A stretch of DNA of 64,000 bases from Tigriopus japonicus. Taxonomy: Eukaryota > Arthropoda > Copepoda > Harpacticoida > Harpacticidae. The stretch lies in the NCBI GenBank assembly GCA_010645155.1, contig CM021313.1, forward strand, positions 4,643,542 to 4,707,541, in the 5' to 3' direction. This document shows positions 33,501 through 45,699 of the stretch, piece after piece. The translations under genes were made by a program, and so were the position numbers. Positions within the stretch are counted from its first letter, which is position 1. The number at the start of each line of letters is the position of its first letter. The notes beneath the pieces were generated by a model, which was not told where the DNA came from, ran no database searches, and worked only from the letters and a program-made list of their open reading frames with translations.

Positions 33501-34949
33501 TCCGAACCCGGCGGACTTTTGGACATCTTCTGCAGCCGTTGCGGCGGCTGCCGCAGCCGCTAATTCTGTCTCTGCAGCAGGGAGTGGTTTGAGTGGGGGA
33601 AGCGCAGCGTCAATTACCGCCACTCCTGGAGGTGGAGCTTCCTCATCTCCTGCCTCCAATTTGAACTCTGGTTCAGGGCTTTCTCTTTCTGGCAGAGAAG
33701 TCACCACGACGCCAACGGCGAAGAGTCGAAGAGCCCGGTAAATGTTTCTGTTCATGGGGAAGAGGCGCAAAATGTAACTTTAAAAACCTGTTTCAGAACC
33801 AGAGCGGCCAAAAAACGGAGAAGGGTGGCGACAGCAGCTCAGAGAAGAGCAGCTAATATTCGTGAAAGACGACGGATGTTCAATCTTAATGAGGCTTTTG
33901 ACAAGCTGAGAACAAAGGTAACATCTGGATTAGTGCAATGTAGTAAGAGAGTACAGCCATAGAGCATTCCATCTAGTTTTTTTTTATTGGGGGGTTCGGC
34001 TTGCTTATTCCATGAGCAGCTTAGAATTTGCGACAATAGCCGCGAAAATACGTAAATTTTGGACAAATTTAAGTGTGTTGATTGGCAATGGGGAAAAGCA
34101 AACGGACCAACGATAGTTTTGGCTGAAGTAATAGGTAAATTCTAGTTCATGTTAGCATGAAAAGCCTAATTAGTCAAAAGGAATTTCAGTCATAATCAAT
34201 GACGCGCTTCAGCGGAAACCATTATGTTTCCCTTTAGAGACTGTCGCAAAATAATATTTTTAATTAGTAATGGACCGAAAGCGCTTTCGGCCGAAATTAC
34301 GGCCGAAATTTTGGTTTCTGTTATGCCTACCGAAACCGAAAGCAGACAAGCACTATATAAAATGGAGTTTGACAACAAAATCGAAAAAAAAATTGGTCCA
34401 AAAACCTCTGAAATTTAAGTTTTAAGATTTTTCAAAATTTGAGACTACCCAACATCGAACACATTCTAATTTTTAAGGCGGATTTTTCATTTGAACAAGT
34501 TTGTAAACAGTGAACACTGCTTTCGGTTTCGGTTTCGGTTAAGCCCTCTTTCGGCCGAAACTTTCGGTTTCGGTAATGAGCCCTTTCGGTCCATCACTAT
34601 TTTTAATGTGCCCAAAACCAATGTGTCTTTGTTGGTGCACTTTTGCCGCAATTATAACTAGATGGCGTACTTCATGACTGTTTTCTTTTATTGAAGTGCA
34701 CTAATTCTGATCTTCTTATGTCCAAGAAAATATGACCATGGAGTCTTGTTTTTATAGGTGCCCACCTTTGCTTACGAGAAGCGGTTATCTCGCATCGAGA
34801 CCTTGCGATTGGCAATCACTTACATCAGTTTTATGGACGAACTAGTTCGAACAACCGGTGATGTTGGCTCTAGTAATGGTCAGCGATCCCCTGGTCTAGC
34901 TGGACTTCGGAACCATCCTTATATGTATTCCACATTACACCATTGTTAG
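30528..34949 (+). CDS. Fer3: bHLH transcription factor Fer3 (FERD3L/Nato3 type)
   Basis: Four exons join in phase: 30528-30717, 33368-33737, 33797-33917 and 34758-34949, giving 290 residues. The basic helix-loop-helix domain spans about 203-257. Its [19 protein letters not shown] and [19 protein letters not shown] are essentially those of Drosophila Fer3 and vertebrate FERD3L. The usual intron position before VPTFAYEK is kept. N-terminal to it are a His-rich run, an Ala-rich run and Gly/Ser-rich sequence, typical of disordered activation regions. Fer3 proteins bind E-boxes as heterodimers with Daughterless/E proteins in neural and other developmental programmes. The 2.65-kb first intron holds a fold-back element and a LINE remnant, and intron 3 holds a hAT-like MITE. 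The first exon is supported by phase and donor only, so the start is less certain than the domain. Confidence 0.9.
31918..32270. mobile_element. Palindromic fold-back element, copy C (half)
   Basis: It starts CACGCTGTGTTTCGAATGG and follows the left half of copy A, including the CAGCTGAGTT and AATGGTCCAATTT regions. The inverted half is absent. It is in Fer3 intron 1, directly left of a LINE remnant. Confidence 0.65.
32324..32535 (+). mobile_element. 5'-truncated LINE, best-preserved 3' end
   Basis: The first 138 bases keep an open frame ending in a TAA. It reads [19 protein letters not shown] and then a short Ser/Asn-rich tail, a pattern typical of the last residues of crustacean and insect non-LTR retrotransposon reverse transcriptases. 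The untranslated tail ends TAGCGGTATT, AAAAATCCGC and a C/A run. It is the reference copy for the other fragments in this window. Confidence 0.75.
34265..34599. mobile_element. hAT-like MITE in Fer3 intron 3
   Basis: Terminal inverted repeats TAGTAATGGACCGAAAG and CTTTCGGTCCATCACTA bound a 335-bp element. The flanking 8-bp duplication TTTTTAAT (34257-34264 and 34600-34607) is exact. The interior repeats TTTCGGTTTCGG and CGGCCGAAA motifs. It shares its ends with 57952-58230. Confidence 0.88.
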
Positions 34950-35003
34950 AATTCAGAGTATTTATCCAGTATTAGTAACTTTGCTTGTATCGCTCAGTGA
35001 AAC

Positions 35004-35009
35004 AATAAA
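35004..35009 (+). terminator. Polyadenylation signal of Fer3
   Basis: AATAAA 55 bases after the Fer3 stop codon. The convergent Disabled 3' end is about 400 bases further on. Confidence 0.6.
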
Positions 35010-35110
35010 TTTCGTATGACGCGATTTTGAACGATGTTTTAGGACACCTTTATTCGAGTCATCCCTCTAAACATTGGAACTAGAATGATTTTTGACTAGT
35101 GTTGGTGTTC

Positions 35111-35140
35111 GAGAGAGAGAGAGAGAGAGACAGACAGAGA
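35111..35140. repeat. GA microsatellite
   Basis: About ten GA dinucleotides followed by CAGACAGAGA, in the gap between Fer3 and Disabled and probably within the Disabled 3' untranslated region. Confidence 0.85.
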
Positions 35141-35435
35141 GTATATAATCTAGGTTGTCAGTATTTGATTGAGTATCATTGTCCATGAATGATAATAGTA
35201 ATAATATTGATGATAACCTTATTATTACTAACAGAATAAACGGAATAACCAAAGGTAGTAAAATCAGGAGCTACAACCAGACAAACATACACAAATAGAA
35301 CCAAAGAGTTAAAGGAATCCGTCCAAAAGATTTCCATGTCCACCAGCATTGTCCTAAAAAAGTAAGGGAAAACTAAAGAATAATCAAAACGAAAATTAAG
35401 ATCTCTAGAAATCAAATCAAAAGATAAAGATATTC

Positions 35436-38400
35436 TTAATGGAAAAAGTCGTCGTCGAACGGGTCGTCTTTCACGTCAAAAATGTTAATCGAGTCAGACT
35501 TAGGGACAGCCGTGTCGTCCAACACCTTAGCATGAACTTTGAATTGAACATCTTCGAACTGAATGTCGAAAACGTTTCCATTCAAAGTGGGTTGCTCGAT
35601 TTCACTTAAATTACTCCCTATAGAATATCCATCCTCACAACGTTGCTGGTTTTCCCTTTGGTAGGCGGAGGGCGTGGCTGGGGTGTGACTGCGACTGTGT
35701 TGGCTTTGGAAACTCGAAATGGGTGGGGTAAAGCTGTCACTACCAAAGGGATTGGCACTTCCTCCTCTGGTCGATTGATAGAGTCGAAGCTTCCGGTCAC
35801 CTCTTGAGGGTGAATCGCCGGAAGCAGGCCACCAATCCAAGGAAGATCTCGACTTGAAGGGAGCTGTGGCCATTGTATGGTTCAAACGTGGTTCTGAGTA
35901 CTTTTGAACCTCTAAGTCACTCTCAAAACCTTCTTGGCTACTTCTAGAAGGTTGCCTAATCCGTCCTTGACTGAGATAGGGGGTCATTTGTGGTTGAGTT
36001 TTCTCCGTCAAGGAGGTGGTCTTAGGGGAGTGAGTATTAGAGTCAAATCGCCCAGATTCATGAGAGAGTTCCAAGGAATCTGGACCTTCGTCGAATTTGG
36101 CCCACCCACTTGTGTCTTTTGATACCAATTGGTTATCCATGTGACCAAACGTGTGCTCAAAGCTGTCCTCAGGGTTCAAGGGAGGTTGAGCTGAATTTCC
36201 TCGACTGTCTGAACGTTGGCTTCCATTCCTACTTAGGTTCATATCTGAGTTTTGCGGATGGCACAAGGGTATCTGACTGTCTCGCTTTCGGTCTTCTTCA
36301 TCTCTTTCGAAATCACCCTCCAGATCTTCTTGCGGGTGGTTCACTTCAATTTCAGCTGATCCGGGATCGTCATCTTCATCTGAGTCAGCCTTTTCCGAGC
36401 CCGAATCGGAGCAAGGACTTCCTTCACTTGAGCATACCCGGGGTTCGAAGTATTCTGAGCTTTGTTCTTCTTTCCAACTTGATGGTGAATCACCCTCAAC
36501 TTTGTCTTGTTGGTCACCCTTGGATTCTGTTGAACGAACGTCTAGCTCGTCATCCGTTTCTCTTTCCTGTTTCATCGTGCTTTCAGTGGGGCTTTCCAAG
36601 GCTCGTCTCTTGTCTTCTTCAATCTGGAGCTCCCTGAGTACGGCATAGCGATCATTCTTTTCTTTTCTCTCCCTTTCTTCTTTGGTTATTTCGTCCTCTC
36701 CGAAGTTGTCGTCAAAAGTGGGGGCACTCGGTTCTACAGGTGCCTCATTGGGCCTTGGTGGAATCTTTGGTGGAGCTGGAGATGGGCCCAAAGACTTAAC
36801 TTTATCTACTTGTGGAGACTGAATGGCCGAGCCGGACACACCCAGGTCAAAAATGTCATCCCCGTCTTTCAATCTCATTGCAGACGGTGGCCCCGGTGAC
36901 ATGCTACTAATGCTTCTCTCATCATCTAAATGCATGGGCATTAGCTTGGGAATGTGCACCTTAGGGGGAGCTACTTGATTCAGGTCTGAAGGCATTGCGC
37001 TGGCACTTACAAAGTTGTCCGAGAAAGAGGGTTTGATCCCCACACTAGGGACTTCCATTGTACCTTGAGAAACGTTGGGGGCCTTTTTCTTTGAAGTCTG
37101 TAACTCTGAAGATATGTGTTCCACCAACTCAAATATTGACATCCCTTTCAGCTCCTGTGGCAGTTGACCACGTTGCATTTTATCGTTCAATTCCATCACG
37201 CTCATCTTTGATAACTCCTCTAAGGTGATGTGAAAATCAGTTATGGTTGGCACGGGTTGGATTTGGGGTTGAATAGGTTGTTTGTAGCTGAGTATATCCG
37301 TTATGCACTTCCTTGATTCTTCTTGAGTGAGATTACTCTTGCCAATCATTGGCTCAGGAGGAAAATCGTAAATATCGTCTCTCGGATAGCTTTCTGATGA
37401 AGCTGTTGGGGGTTCAGGTTCGGGACTTCTCCAAGAGTTTTGCTGACTTACAGGCTTCTTAGGAGGCAGAGGAGGAGGTGAACCGTTCGATGACGTCTTG
37501 GATGGCTTGTCTGGAAGCTTGGGTGGGATCCTGTCTGGAGATGATCTTGGTTGGTCGTCTACGGAACCTTGCTTACAATACCGTCTTGGTGACGATTCCA
37601 GGTGAGGAATTGATCCATACCTTGGATCGGCCTTTTGCGTTTGAGTCTCTTCTTGCGGGAGTGATACCTTCAAAGATCTGGTTCCGGGCTGACTGGACAC
37701 ATTGATTGGTACACTAGAGTACCTGCCTGAACCAGGTCTACCCGTGGTGAAGTAACCGGATGGGTTCTTGGCCCTTGTTCCAAATGAAGCCATATCTGTT
37801 TGTTCACGGCTCCAAAGTGCGGGGCTGTCCCTGTGCCGTCTGACTTGGTTTTGATTAACATTAGAGGTGGAGAAAGTCCTTTCGTTTGGGGGTTGAACGT
37901 GGGTTCCAAAACTGGAACCGCCTGAAAGGCTATCTGAAAATGAAAAAGTGTCCGCAAAACCACCAATGTTGGCAGTCGCCAAAGTTGGAGGCTGGTACAC
38001 TTGAGAAGATGAGCTTGGATGTCTCTCGGAACCTACACTTGAAAGAGCATCCGAACTTTGGGTAGGAGAAAGGCTGGCACCAGCCATTGCAGCCATTGGT
38101 ACTCTATGAGTTGGTGATTTCTTTTCCGAAAAGAAATCTTTTTTATCCACAAAGGCTTTGCCCTTTCCTGTTCCCAAAGGATCCAGATCTGTGAAGACTG
38201 CAGAAGAATCATTCTTCTTTTCCGAAACCTAGAGAAAAAAACCATAAACTTGATGAAATCTAGATTTATGACCAAAATTTCAAGGCATTACGTCAGAGGT
38301 AAGATGTAATCGGTTAGGATCCATAACTTGTCCACTTGATGGTTGGAAGGGACCGCTTCCGAATCCATTGAATCCAGAGGGCGCTGCAGATCCTTGTTGT

Positions 38401-41400
38401 TGAACTGTGGTCGCCGGTTGTGTCTGTTGTTGCATTTGCGCCTGATTAAACTGATTTGCTCCTAATCACAGACAAAACAAAAAGAAATGAACATGGGAAC
38501 CCAATAACTAAGACAGACAGTTCGCACTTACCTTGGAAGTAGTTTCCAAATGACGTTTGTGGGTTTTGAAATTGGGCCTGTTGTTGGGGAGGATTGGTTT
38601 CACCTGGTCGTTGCCTCATTCTAGAAGGTGGTGGGGGAAGGAAAGGAGCAGACCCAAAAGAATCCGGCTTGGAAATGGGCCCCGTGTTCATTATTGCTTG
38701 GGGATATGTTTTTTGAGTGGTTCCACTCGCACTTGATACCACCATGCCCCCTGCAACCCTCATTTGGGGTCCACTTGAAGTCAGGGAGGTCATGACCTGA
38801 GCCTGGCTCATCTGACTTCCCAAAGGCATCATGGAATCCGTGTTCAAAGTCATGGGAATGGTGTTGGGCGTAATATTATCGATTTGGTGAATGCCTGCCT
38901 GGATACTGGTGAGTTGACTCTCAAGGCCAAGGAGATCGTCAAACCCAGAGGAAGTGGGGACTATATCCGGTTGTTGCGACCGGAGCCCCATTGCAGGTTC
39001 GGGGAACGAGGCCACACTACCTTGTCCGGCCTGTTGCTGTTGAAGTGCTTGTTGCATCAACTGGAAAAGTCATGAATAGAACGAGGGTTAAAATGCTTTT
39101 ACCTAAAAGTTCAAAAACATTAAAAAACATTTTAATCACAAAATGCATTCTTAAGAGATTCAACTCTGAAAAAAACCTTTTTGCAAATTTGATCCGTCTC
39201 AAAAAGGTCGGCATTACTTTCCACGGTAAAGAATGAGCCCAAAAAACTTCAACCTAAAGTTCAAGTACGAAATAATTTGGCCCAAAATTGAGAAGGTAGT
39301 AAATGTTTTGTTTTAAAAGTTTTTCGTTCTTTTTTCCAATTTTAAGTAAAATAGCTTTTTGGACCATACTGTAAGCAACTTTTTTGTATGCACTGTTTCA
39401 ACTCTTTTCCCATCCCCTTGTCATAATTTTGATGAAAAGACCGTTTTACGTAAATTGTTATCAGTTTTGTTTCAATTCTGACCTCTCGGCGATCTTTGCT
39501 CAATTGTTCCTTAGCCTCATCAATCTCTTTTTTCTTCAGTTCAAACACAACTTGGAAGAGATCTCTCATGGCAACCACCACTTGACCCGCTTGCTTCTCA
39601 GTTTTGATGCCAAAGAAACGATGGCCGTTCTCCGGGGATCCGTAAATGTATCCAAAGGCCCGATTGTCAGCCATATCTTGGGCTATAAAGCTGATCTTAT
39701 GGACAGGATGATGATAGAGGCAATCCTGCAATCAAACAAGAACTACCTTGCAAACCATCGGCAAAATTTGAGAGCATCAACACTCCACCTTACCCCTGAT
39801 TTCTCGTCGCGGATTTTTAGCCCGTCCACGGCAATATGGATGATCACCTTTTGCTTGTGCTCGCCAGAGGCCTTGATTGCCATTTTCAGCTCTTGGAGAG
39901 CATCTTGACACATTCGATCGCCTCTGGCCTCTTGAACGGCCAACACTCCAATGAGTTTGCCTTTGTAGATTTGGCCTTCGCCCATGAACTTGTGTTCATT
40001 TCCCCCTGTGCGCCCTAAGAACAGGGTTAACAACTGTTAGGTCAATCAACATATTTGGGGAAACGGGAGAAATGTTTGGGTGAAGGTGCCAAAGAAGAAA
40101 AAGAAACTGCACAAGTGGAATATTGAGTGAAATCGTCAGTCACACGGAGATGTTTCAAAGTCCGTCCGGGAATGAATACTTGCATTTCCGTTTATGTTTG
40201 GCATACACTCTCATATCAGATCCTAACCCATTGGAATGTGCGGAACAATCAGACTCCGCATCTGACGAATCTTCATTCGGCACTATCGTAAAGCCACGAT
40301 TATTAAATACCTTCCATTCCCTTGGATTAGACATCGTATTTTCTGCTATTAAGTTACTTACATTTAGCCTGAGCGGACTTCTTCCGTCCCAAAGTGGAGA
40401 AGCTGTGCATCATATTGATGTCTGTCACTAAAAATGTCTAACTGACAAAATATTTCGGAGTGGAACCCGTCATCGTCAGTCATACCAACATATTCCGTGT
40501 TGATTTCCTTTTCCAAACCTGCCTACTTACAAGTCAGCTGCTAAAGACCAAAAGGCCCTCCTCTCCTTCTTTGGATCTCTTGGCTCTCCTTAAGAACCAA
40601 GAATCCCTCTCTCTCTTTCCTTTGGAACAGACAACACTGCCAAAAGAGGAGAGAGGAAGAGAAAGGAGGCTTTCTCCAATTTGTTAGTGTAACCACCATC
40701 GGCAAGTTAAACCTTTCCCGCCAAAAATAGTCTCGTTTACGATATTACCTTCAGGGTGCAAATTGTCATCAAGAGGGTTGGTCACACCAGCATTGACGGT
40801 CGTGTTTAGATTGGCAACAGGAATGGCCTTGTTCCTTCGGAAGAACGTGACAAAACCAGCTCTCTCAACATGGAGTTCCTCTTTCACAGGAGCTAAATTG
40901 ATATTGGTGTTTTAATAACAATGAGTAAAACCTATTTGTTTAACACCTACCTGCTGGACGGACGACGGATCCATCTTTTTTATTGATCCGAAGTGCCTTT
41001 TCTCCGTCCATTACTTCAATCACATCATCGTTAGCCGTGTCATTGATAGGTTCGAAGCCAATGTCGTCCGTGGTTGGGGTGGCCATGATTGGAGGTTCCT
41101 CAGACTGATTGCTGGGTCCATGCCCATTTTCATCTTTGCTTGGAATGCTGTTGATCTGATGTTCATTTTTGACCAAGAACTCCAATGAATGAGCACTTGT
41201 TCCGGTGACATCATGGGATGTGATTGGTCCCGGTTCCGTAAAACTCGCCGTGGATTGCGAAGGAGTAATTCCTGAAGAGGAGGATGCTGTCAACAATCGA
41301 TGCTGAATAGGGATAGGGGAAGTCGGATTTTGGGGCATATCGAAGGCACCGAAATTTTGGTTCGCAGTTGCAGCGGGGAAACCACTGAAATCCGGAGGAG

Positions 41401-42452
41401 GTCCTGAAAATGTAAGCGCATTTTATGTGTCAGGTCTAATTTGGTGTTTGTTTAATAAACTTTTATAACATTGTTATTGTCTTCAATCCTGTTTTAAAAG
41501 TTGACCTTAATAATGAAAATATTCATTGCGATATTTATATAACATATGTATATTCAGACAGTGCATATTTTTGTCATGAAGAATTTGCCCTTGCAAGGGT
41601 TGGTTCTCAGGTTTGGTCATTAATGTAAACAGGGAGTTCAAAGACTGTAATGTTATTTTGAGCCACCCTGTACTCTGAAACAGAATTCATAAAAGAGGTT
41701 TATCTCAAGTTTGTCGAACTTGATTTAAATACGCACTACGTAATCTACAGTCTTGGAAAAGGCCAAGGCTAAATCCCTTGACCACGACAGTGCCCTTTTT
41801 AAATTCTTTTAACAAACTTTCTTATATACACTCTTAAAAATAGATGCTCCTAATGTGCAAAAAAGACCTCCCTAAACACCAATTCCTGATTAAAAGTTCA
41901 AATTGTGTATATTTTGTTAATTTGGAGCCCTAGTGTTTCCTTTGCGGTTGATTCACCACCACCTAATTTGTCATCGCTTATATCATTCTACTAACCGACA
42001 TCTTGCATTGCCTTATGTAATGAACATAGTTGAATCTTATATAAGGTTGCAGGATTTTCATCTAATAATCTAACATAATTTGGCCCGAGGGGTGAATCAA
42101 ACAATAGGTAATTCTTAAGATAAAAGGTAATATTTGATGACTAGACTGATGCTTCACCAAAGATTTATGGGCGGGTAAGGGGCGTTTTCATATTTATATT
42201 ACCTGGGGCAGGTGGGGCGGCCCTGGCGGGGGCAAACCCCATTTGGAATTGCGGTTGTTGTTGAGGCTGCTGCATCATGTTCTGTTGTGGCAGACCCATG
42301 GGCGTGGCAGACATGGAATAAAGACTGCTCAAGTCCAAAGTGGAGTGTGAGGTCGCAGAGGCTTGCATGAGATCGCTATTCTGTCTCTCCAACGAATTTG
42401 ACGCGAACAAAGACGGCGAAGATTGGTGTTGTGACATGTTGAACCCACTCAT
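35436..42452 (-). CDS. Dab: Disabled (Dab) PTB-domain adaptor, long N-terminal form
   Basis: Eight minus-strand exons join in phase: 42452-42203, 41403-40951, 40892-40749, 40014-39794, 39725-39483, 39060-38532, 38461-38292 and 38228-35436, giving 1600 residues. The PTB/PID domain lies at about 289-425 and is close to fly Disabled (ARGDRMCQDALQELKMAIK, YHHPVHKISFIAQDMADNR, MRDLFQVVFELKKKEI). After it come LESQLTSIQAGI and GTGKGKAFVDKKDFF, also fly-like, then a disordered tail. The tail has proline-rich SH3 ligands (PPPLPPKKP), an NPF site and a terminal DPFDDDFF, as in endocytic adaptors. Role: binds FxNPxY tails of lipoprotein-type receptors and recruits clathrin/EH proteins; in flies it works with Abl. 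Odd: about 285 residues encoded by three exons precede the PTB domain, which is near the N-terminus in fly and mammalian proteins. All junctions there are phase 1. Confidence 0.92.
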
Positions 42453-43940
42453 TGAACCCTCACACTCTCAATTGTCCAGACGATTTAAAAAGCCTATAGT
42501 CACCTCTAATCACGATGCCGACTGAGGATCGGAACAACCAAGTCTATCGTTATCCTATGATGTTCACTCATCATATTTTTTCAGCTTTTCAGATCACGGA
42601 ATTTGCGGTTATTCGATTATGAGTCGACTACCTCAGAGATCTACTTGGATGCATGGGTTTCCCTCATTTCACAATAAAATATTACCCTAATTACAGCACT
42701 TTGTCAATGATAAGCTTGCGCAAGTTTAAGGATTTGCACTCACTTTGTCTCAAAAAATGTACTAGAAACGAAATTGGAGCCGAACCCCCTAAAATTCCCT
42801 TTGATCTAATATTCTGGTAATCTTCACTCAAGAGCCTTTTCAACCTTCAAAATATTCATCAATCAAGTTCTGTTTGTTGTATGGATTTCCCTTGACGAGA
42901 ATATTGGAACTTACCTAGCACGATTGGTGATGAATTGGGCTCATACCAAGTCGGAAAATGACCTATTGGAGATGGAACCTCCCCTCTTTAATGGGTATGG
43001 ATTTCCAAATGCACAGTACACGCACAATTTCGAAAAGAAGCACCAGATCTTGTTTTTAAGGCAGGGATTCCTCCATTTAAAAGCAATGGAATGCCTTCCA
43101 GGTCATTACAAGCCCTCATTTTCATCCCAATAAGCCAATGGAGGCACAGTAGTATACTTTACATTCTGTACGTCGGTACACACACTACGTACATTCAACC
43201 CTGTTGTCGAGATAGCATCGAAACCTTGAGATTTGAGAGTTTCGCATAAAGCAGGGCTTTTGTTCCTCACTTACCGGTAGTGTGGTAGTGTAGTAGTCAT
43301 GACACTCGTCCTGATAGTGATTGCTATTAATAATAATTAGCGGTGTAACGTTTTCAAAATGGCATAATGCTTTGGCAAGGCCACTTTCTTTATCATAATT
43401 TGACAATTAGTAGGTTATGGAGCCTCTTGATATTCCCGTTAATAACGGTGGTCTTAGCTAAAACAAACGGCATTATGTCACACAAATTGGTCTCATTTTG
43501 AGCTTGGAGGTATTTTTGGGGCCTAATCAATTCTAGGACTGTTCATAACTTAGTTCCGTGGCATGTGTTTTGTAAATATCCAAGCATTCTATTGAAATTA
43601 TCTTGACACCTCCGAATATATTCTAAAAAATAAATCACCAATAGCCACGAAAACGTCGGAACTGGAATTTGAAATTTCTTGTAAGCAGGTATGTTTGCGT
43701 ATAACTGTATTATCGTGTTTTTCACATAACACGTTCATGTAAAATGCACCTACTGTAAAGCAGGGGCTGATAATTACAATAAAGAAAAAACCTATTGCTC
43801 TATTGATTAAACTTGGTGCAATTAGGGGCCCATCAGATACAAGAAAGCACAATTTTACTATCAAATACTGCAAGGCTCATTATCGCAGGAAAGGTAAAAA
43901 TCTCATAAAATGAATGGGGCGCGGTGAATAGATTGCAATA
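42453..43940. other. Intergenic DNA upstream of Disabled, no gene seen
   Basis: It presumably carries the Disabled promoter near 42.5-42.7 kb. No TATA box, conserved frame or RNA gene is evident. Confidence 0.5.
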
Positions 43941-43942
43941 AA

Positions 43943-44110
43943 AAGTTCACAGCAAAAACGGCTACGGTATAAAGGCCACATGGTAAACAAGGTAAAAAGG
44001 TCACAAGGTAAGAAGGCCACGGTAGAAAGGTCATAGATCTGCATAACTTCAGAGGTTTCCAAGGGGGCGACCTCAGGGACCCTGATCTGTTCCATGGTTG
44101 AAGATTGGGT
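43943..44110 (-). repeat. Dispersed element with TGACC-TTTTTACC repeats, inverse copy
   Basis: Read on the minus strand, it matches the 13050-13200 region: CCATGGAACAGATCAGGG, then CAGATCTATGACC, then degenerate TGACCTTTTTACC units. It is the same family in the opposite direction. Confidence 0.65.
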
Positions 44111-44814
44111 CATGGAACCTCCTGATTAATGAAGAATGTTGATTGAAGGTTACAAAAATCGCCACTAGATGGAGCCAAAACAAAGGCAAAGTCCCTTGAT
44201 TTCAGATCTATCCTCAACTTTGATTTGTTACCAAAATTGCAGCTTCCATCTTAAAATGGATTTTTCTTCATATTTCGAGTCTTTTGGAGCTCAGCTACGA
44301 TAAAATTGTGTTCAAAAATTAAAAAAAAGTCAATTTGAGCAATCACAAATTGAGGCTAAATATTTACCAGAAGCACCCACAAATGTTTCTATCTCAAGAT
44401 TGTGCTGATTATCATTTTTCTCTTTGATTGAAGCTCAACTTTGCTTCCTTAAGAAGGCTAGCTCTGACTGCAATTTGTTCATTTTGAGAACAAGAGAGGG
44501 CACCCTAGTAGGATGTGTTAAGGGCATGCTAAATCATGTAAGAGCCATTTAGGTGAAGGGAATCTTAGTTTTCTTTAAAATCCTAAATTAGGTTGAACGC
44601 AATCATGCAAAGGGATAGGTCTCCTAGGTATAGTCAGCAGAAAGCTATTCTTAACCCTGTGTTTTTTGGGAACAATTGTTCCAGCCCACCCCGTATCCGG
44701 TGGATCCTGGAGGAAGGTGTACCCTCACCCCTCTTGAGTCAAAATTGCACCCTCCTTTCAAGATCTGCTCCTGGGTTTCTAAAATATTCCGGGGGGAATA
44801 CAGTCCTGCCCAGA

Positions 44815-45430
44815 GGAGAGTGGGCCTTTTACTGTGACCATTTTACTGTGTGTCTAGTTTACCCTGACATTTTTAATCTGTGACCCTATTACCATGACCG
44901 TTTTACCTTATGTCCTTTTTACTGTGACCGTTTTATCTTTTCACCATTTTACTGTGACCGTTTTTCCTCGTGCCGTGCTACTGCAACCTATTTACTTATC
45001 AGTAGGGCCCGGAAATAAATTTTTTAAAATATAAAAAAATATTTAAAAATATTTCTCCACCTTTCCTCGATTTTTAAAATATTTTGGCTGTTTCAAGGAA
45101 AAAAATCTTCCCAAAATGAACCCAAAATACAAAAATCTCTACAAAATGGTATTTGTACTAAGATTAGACATTCGCAATCAAAACTTCTGTCATATACGAA
45201 AAAAGTGCGCCATCTAGTGAGGCAAATCGAAAATTGTATTGTTTAAATCAATTACATGTCAAGTTTGCCCCAAAAAAACGGCCAAATGCATCAATTTCAC
45301 CACAAACAAATTTGGAAAATTGGTGCACGCAGACAAAAATACCAAAAATGGCCTTGTCTTTTTTGCAAATATTTTTCCGGGCCCTGTTTATCAGTTATCA
45401 CCGTTTTGTTTGTGACCTTTTTACCTCCAA
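44815..45430 (+). repeat. TGACC-TTTTTACC repeat array interrupted by a MITE
   Basis: Degenerate units such as CTGTGACCATTTTACTGTG run from 44815 to 44994. The array then resumes at 45395-45425 (CACCGTTTTGTTTGTGACC). The gap is a separate hAT-like insertion, so the array is older than the insertion. Confidence 0.7.
45003..45386. mobile_element. hAT-like MITE inserted in a repeat array
   Basis: The ends are TAGGGCCCGGAAA and TTTCCGGGCCCTG, inverted repeats that differ only at the outermost base. The flanking 8-mers are CTTATCAG (44995-45002) and TTTATCAG (45387-45394), seven of eight alike. It is 384 bp, AT-rich inside and has no transposase. Confidence 0.78.
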
Positions 45431-45512
45431 TCTACTACAGAATAGTTTAATGCTTGAATAAAAGTCAAACAACTTGAAAAATTGTCACGACATAATGGTC
45501 TTTCTTTTTTTT

Positions 45513-45690
45513 GCGGATTTTTAGTACCGCTATTCAGTGCAATGCGATTCCAATGCGATTCCTTGTAAATTGAAATTTCTCCCGACTGCTTCGATTCGAT
45601 CCCCAACAGGATTCGAACGTACGCCGTCTGGGGAAGCAATTACACTCGGCACTTTTAAGAACTCGCTAATACGCATGGCCATTCTGGCTT
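45513..45690 (-). mobile_element. tRNA-like SINE with a LINE-derived 3' tail
   Basis: On the minus strand a tRNA-like head (possible A box TAGCGAGTTCTTAAAAG, clear B box GTTCGAATCC at 45609-45618) is followed by TTTACAAGGAATCGCATT, TAGCGGTACTAAAAATCCGC and an A-rich end. The last part matches the 3' tail of the LINE copies here, for example at 32324-32535. Confidence 0.65.
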
Positions 45691-45699
45691 CCTTACATT

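Noticed and set aside
34224..34418. 64-codon frame over the Fer3 intron
   Set aside because: It lies mostly inside the MITE and runs out of it at random.
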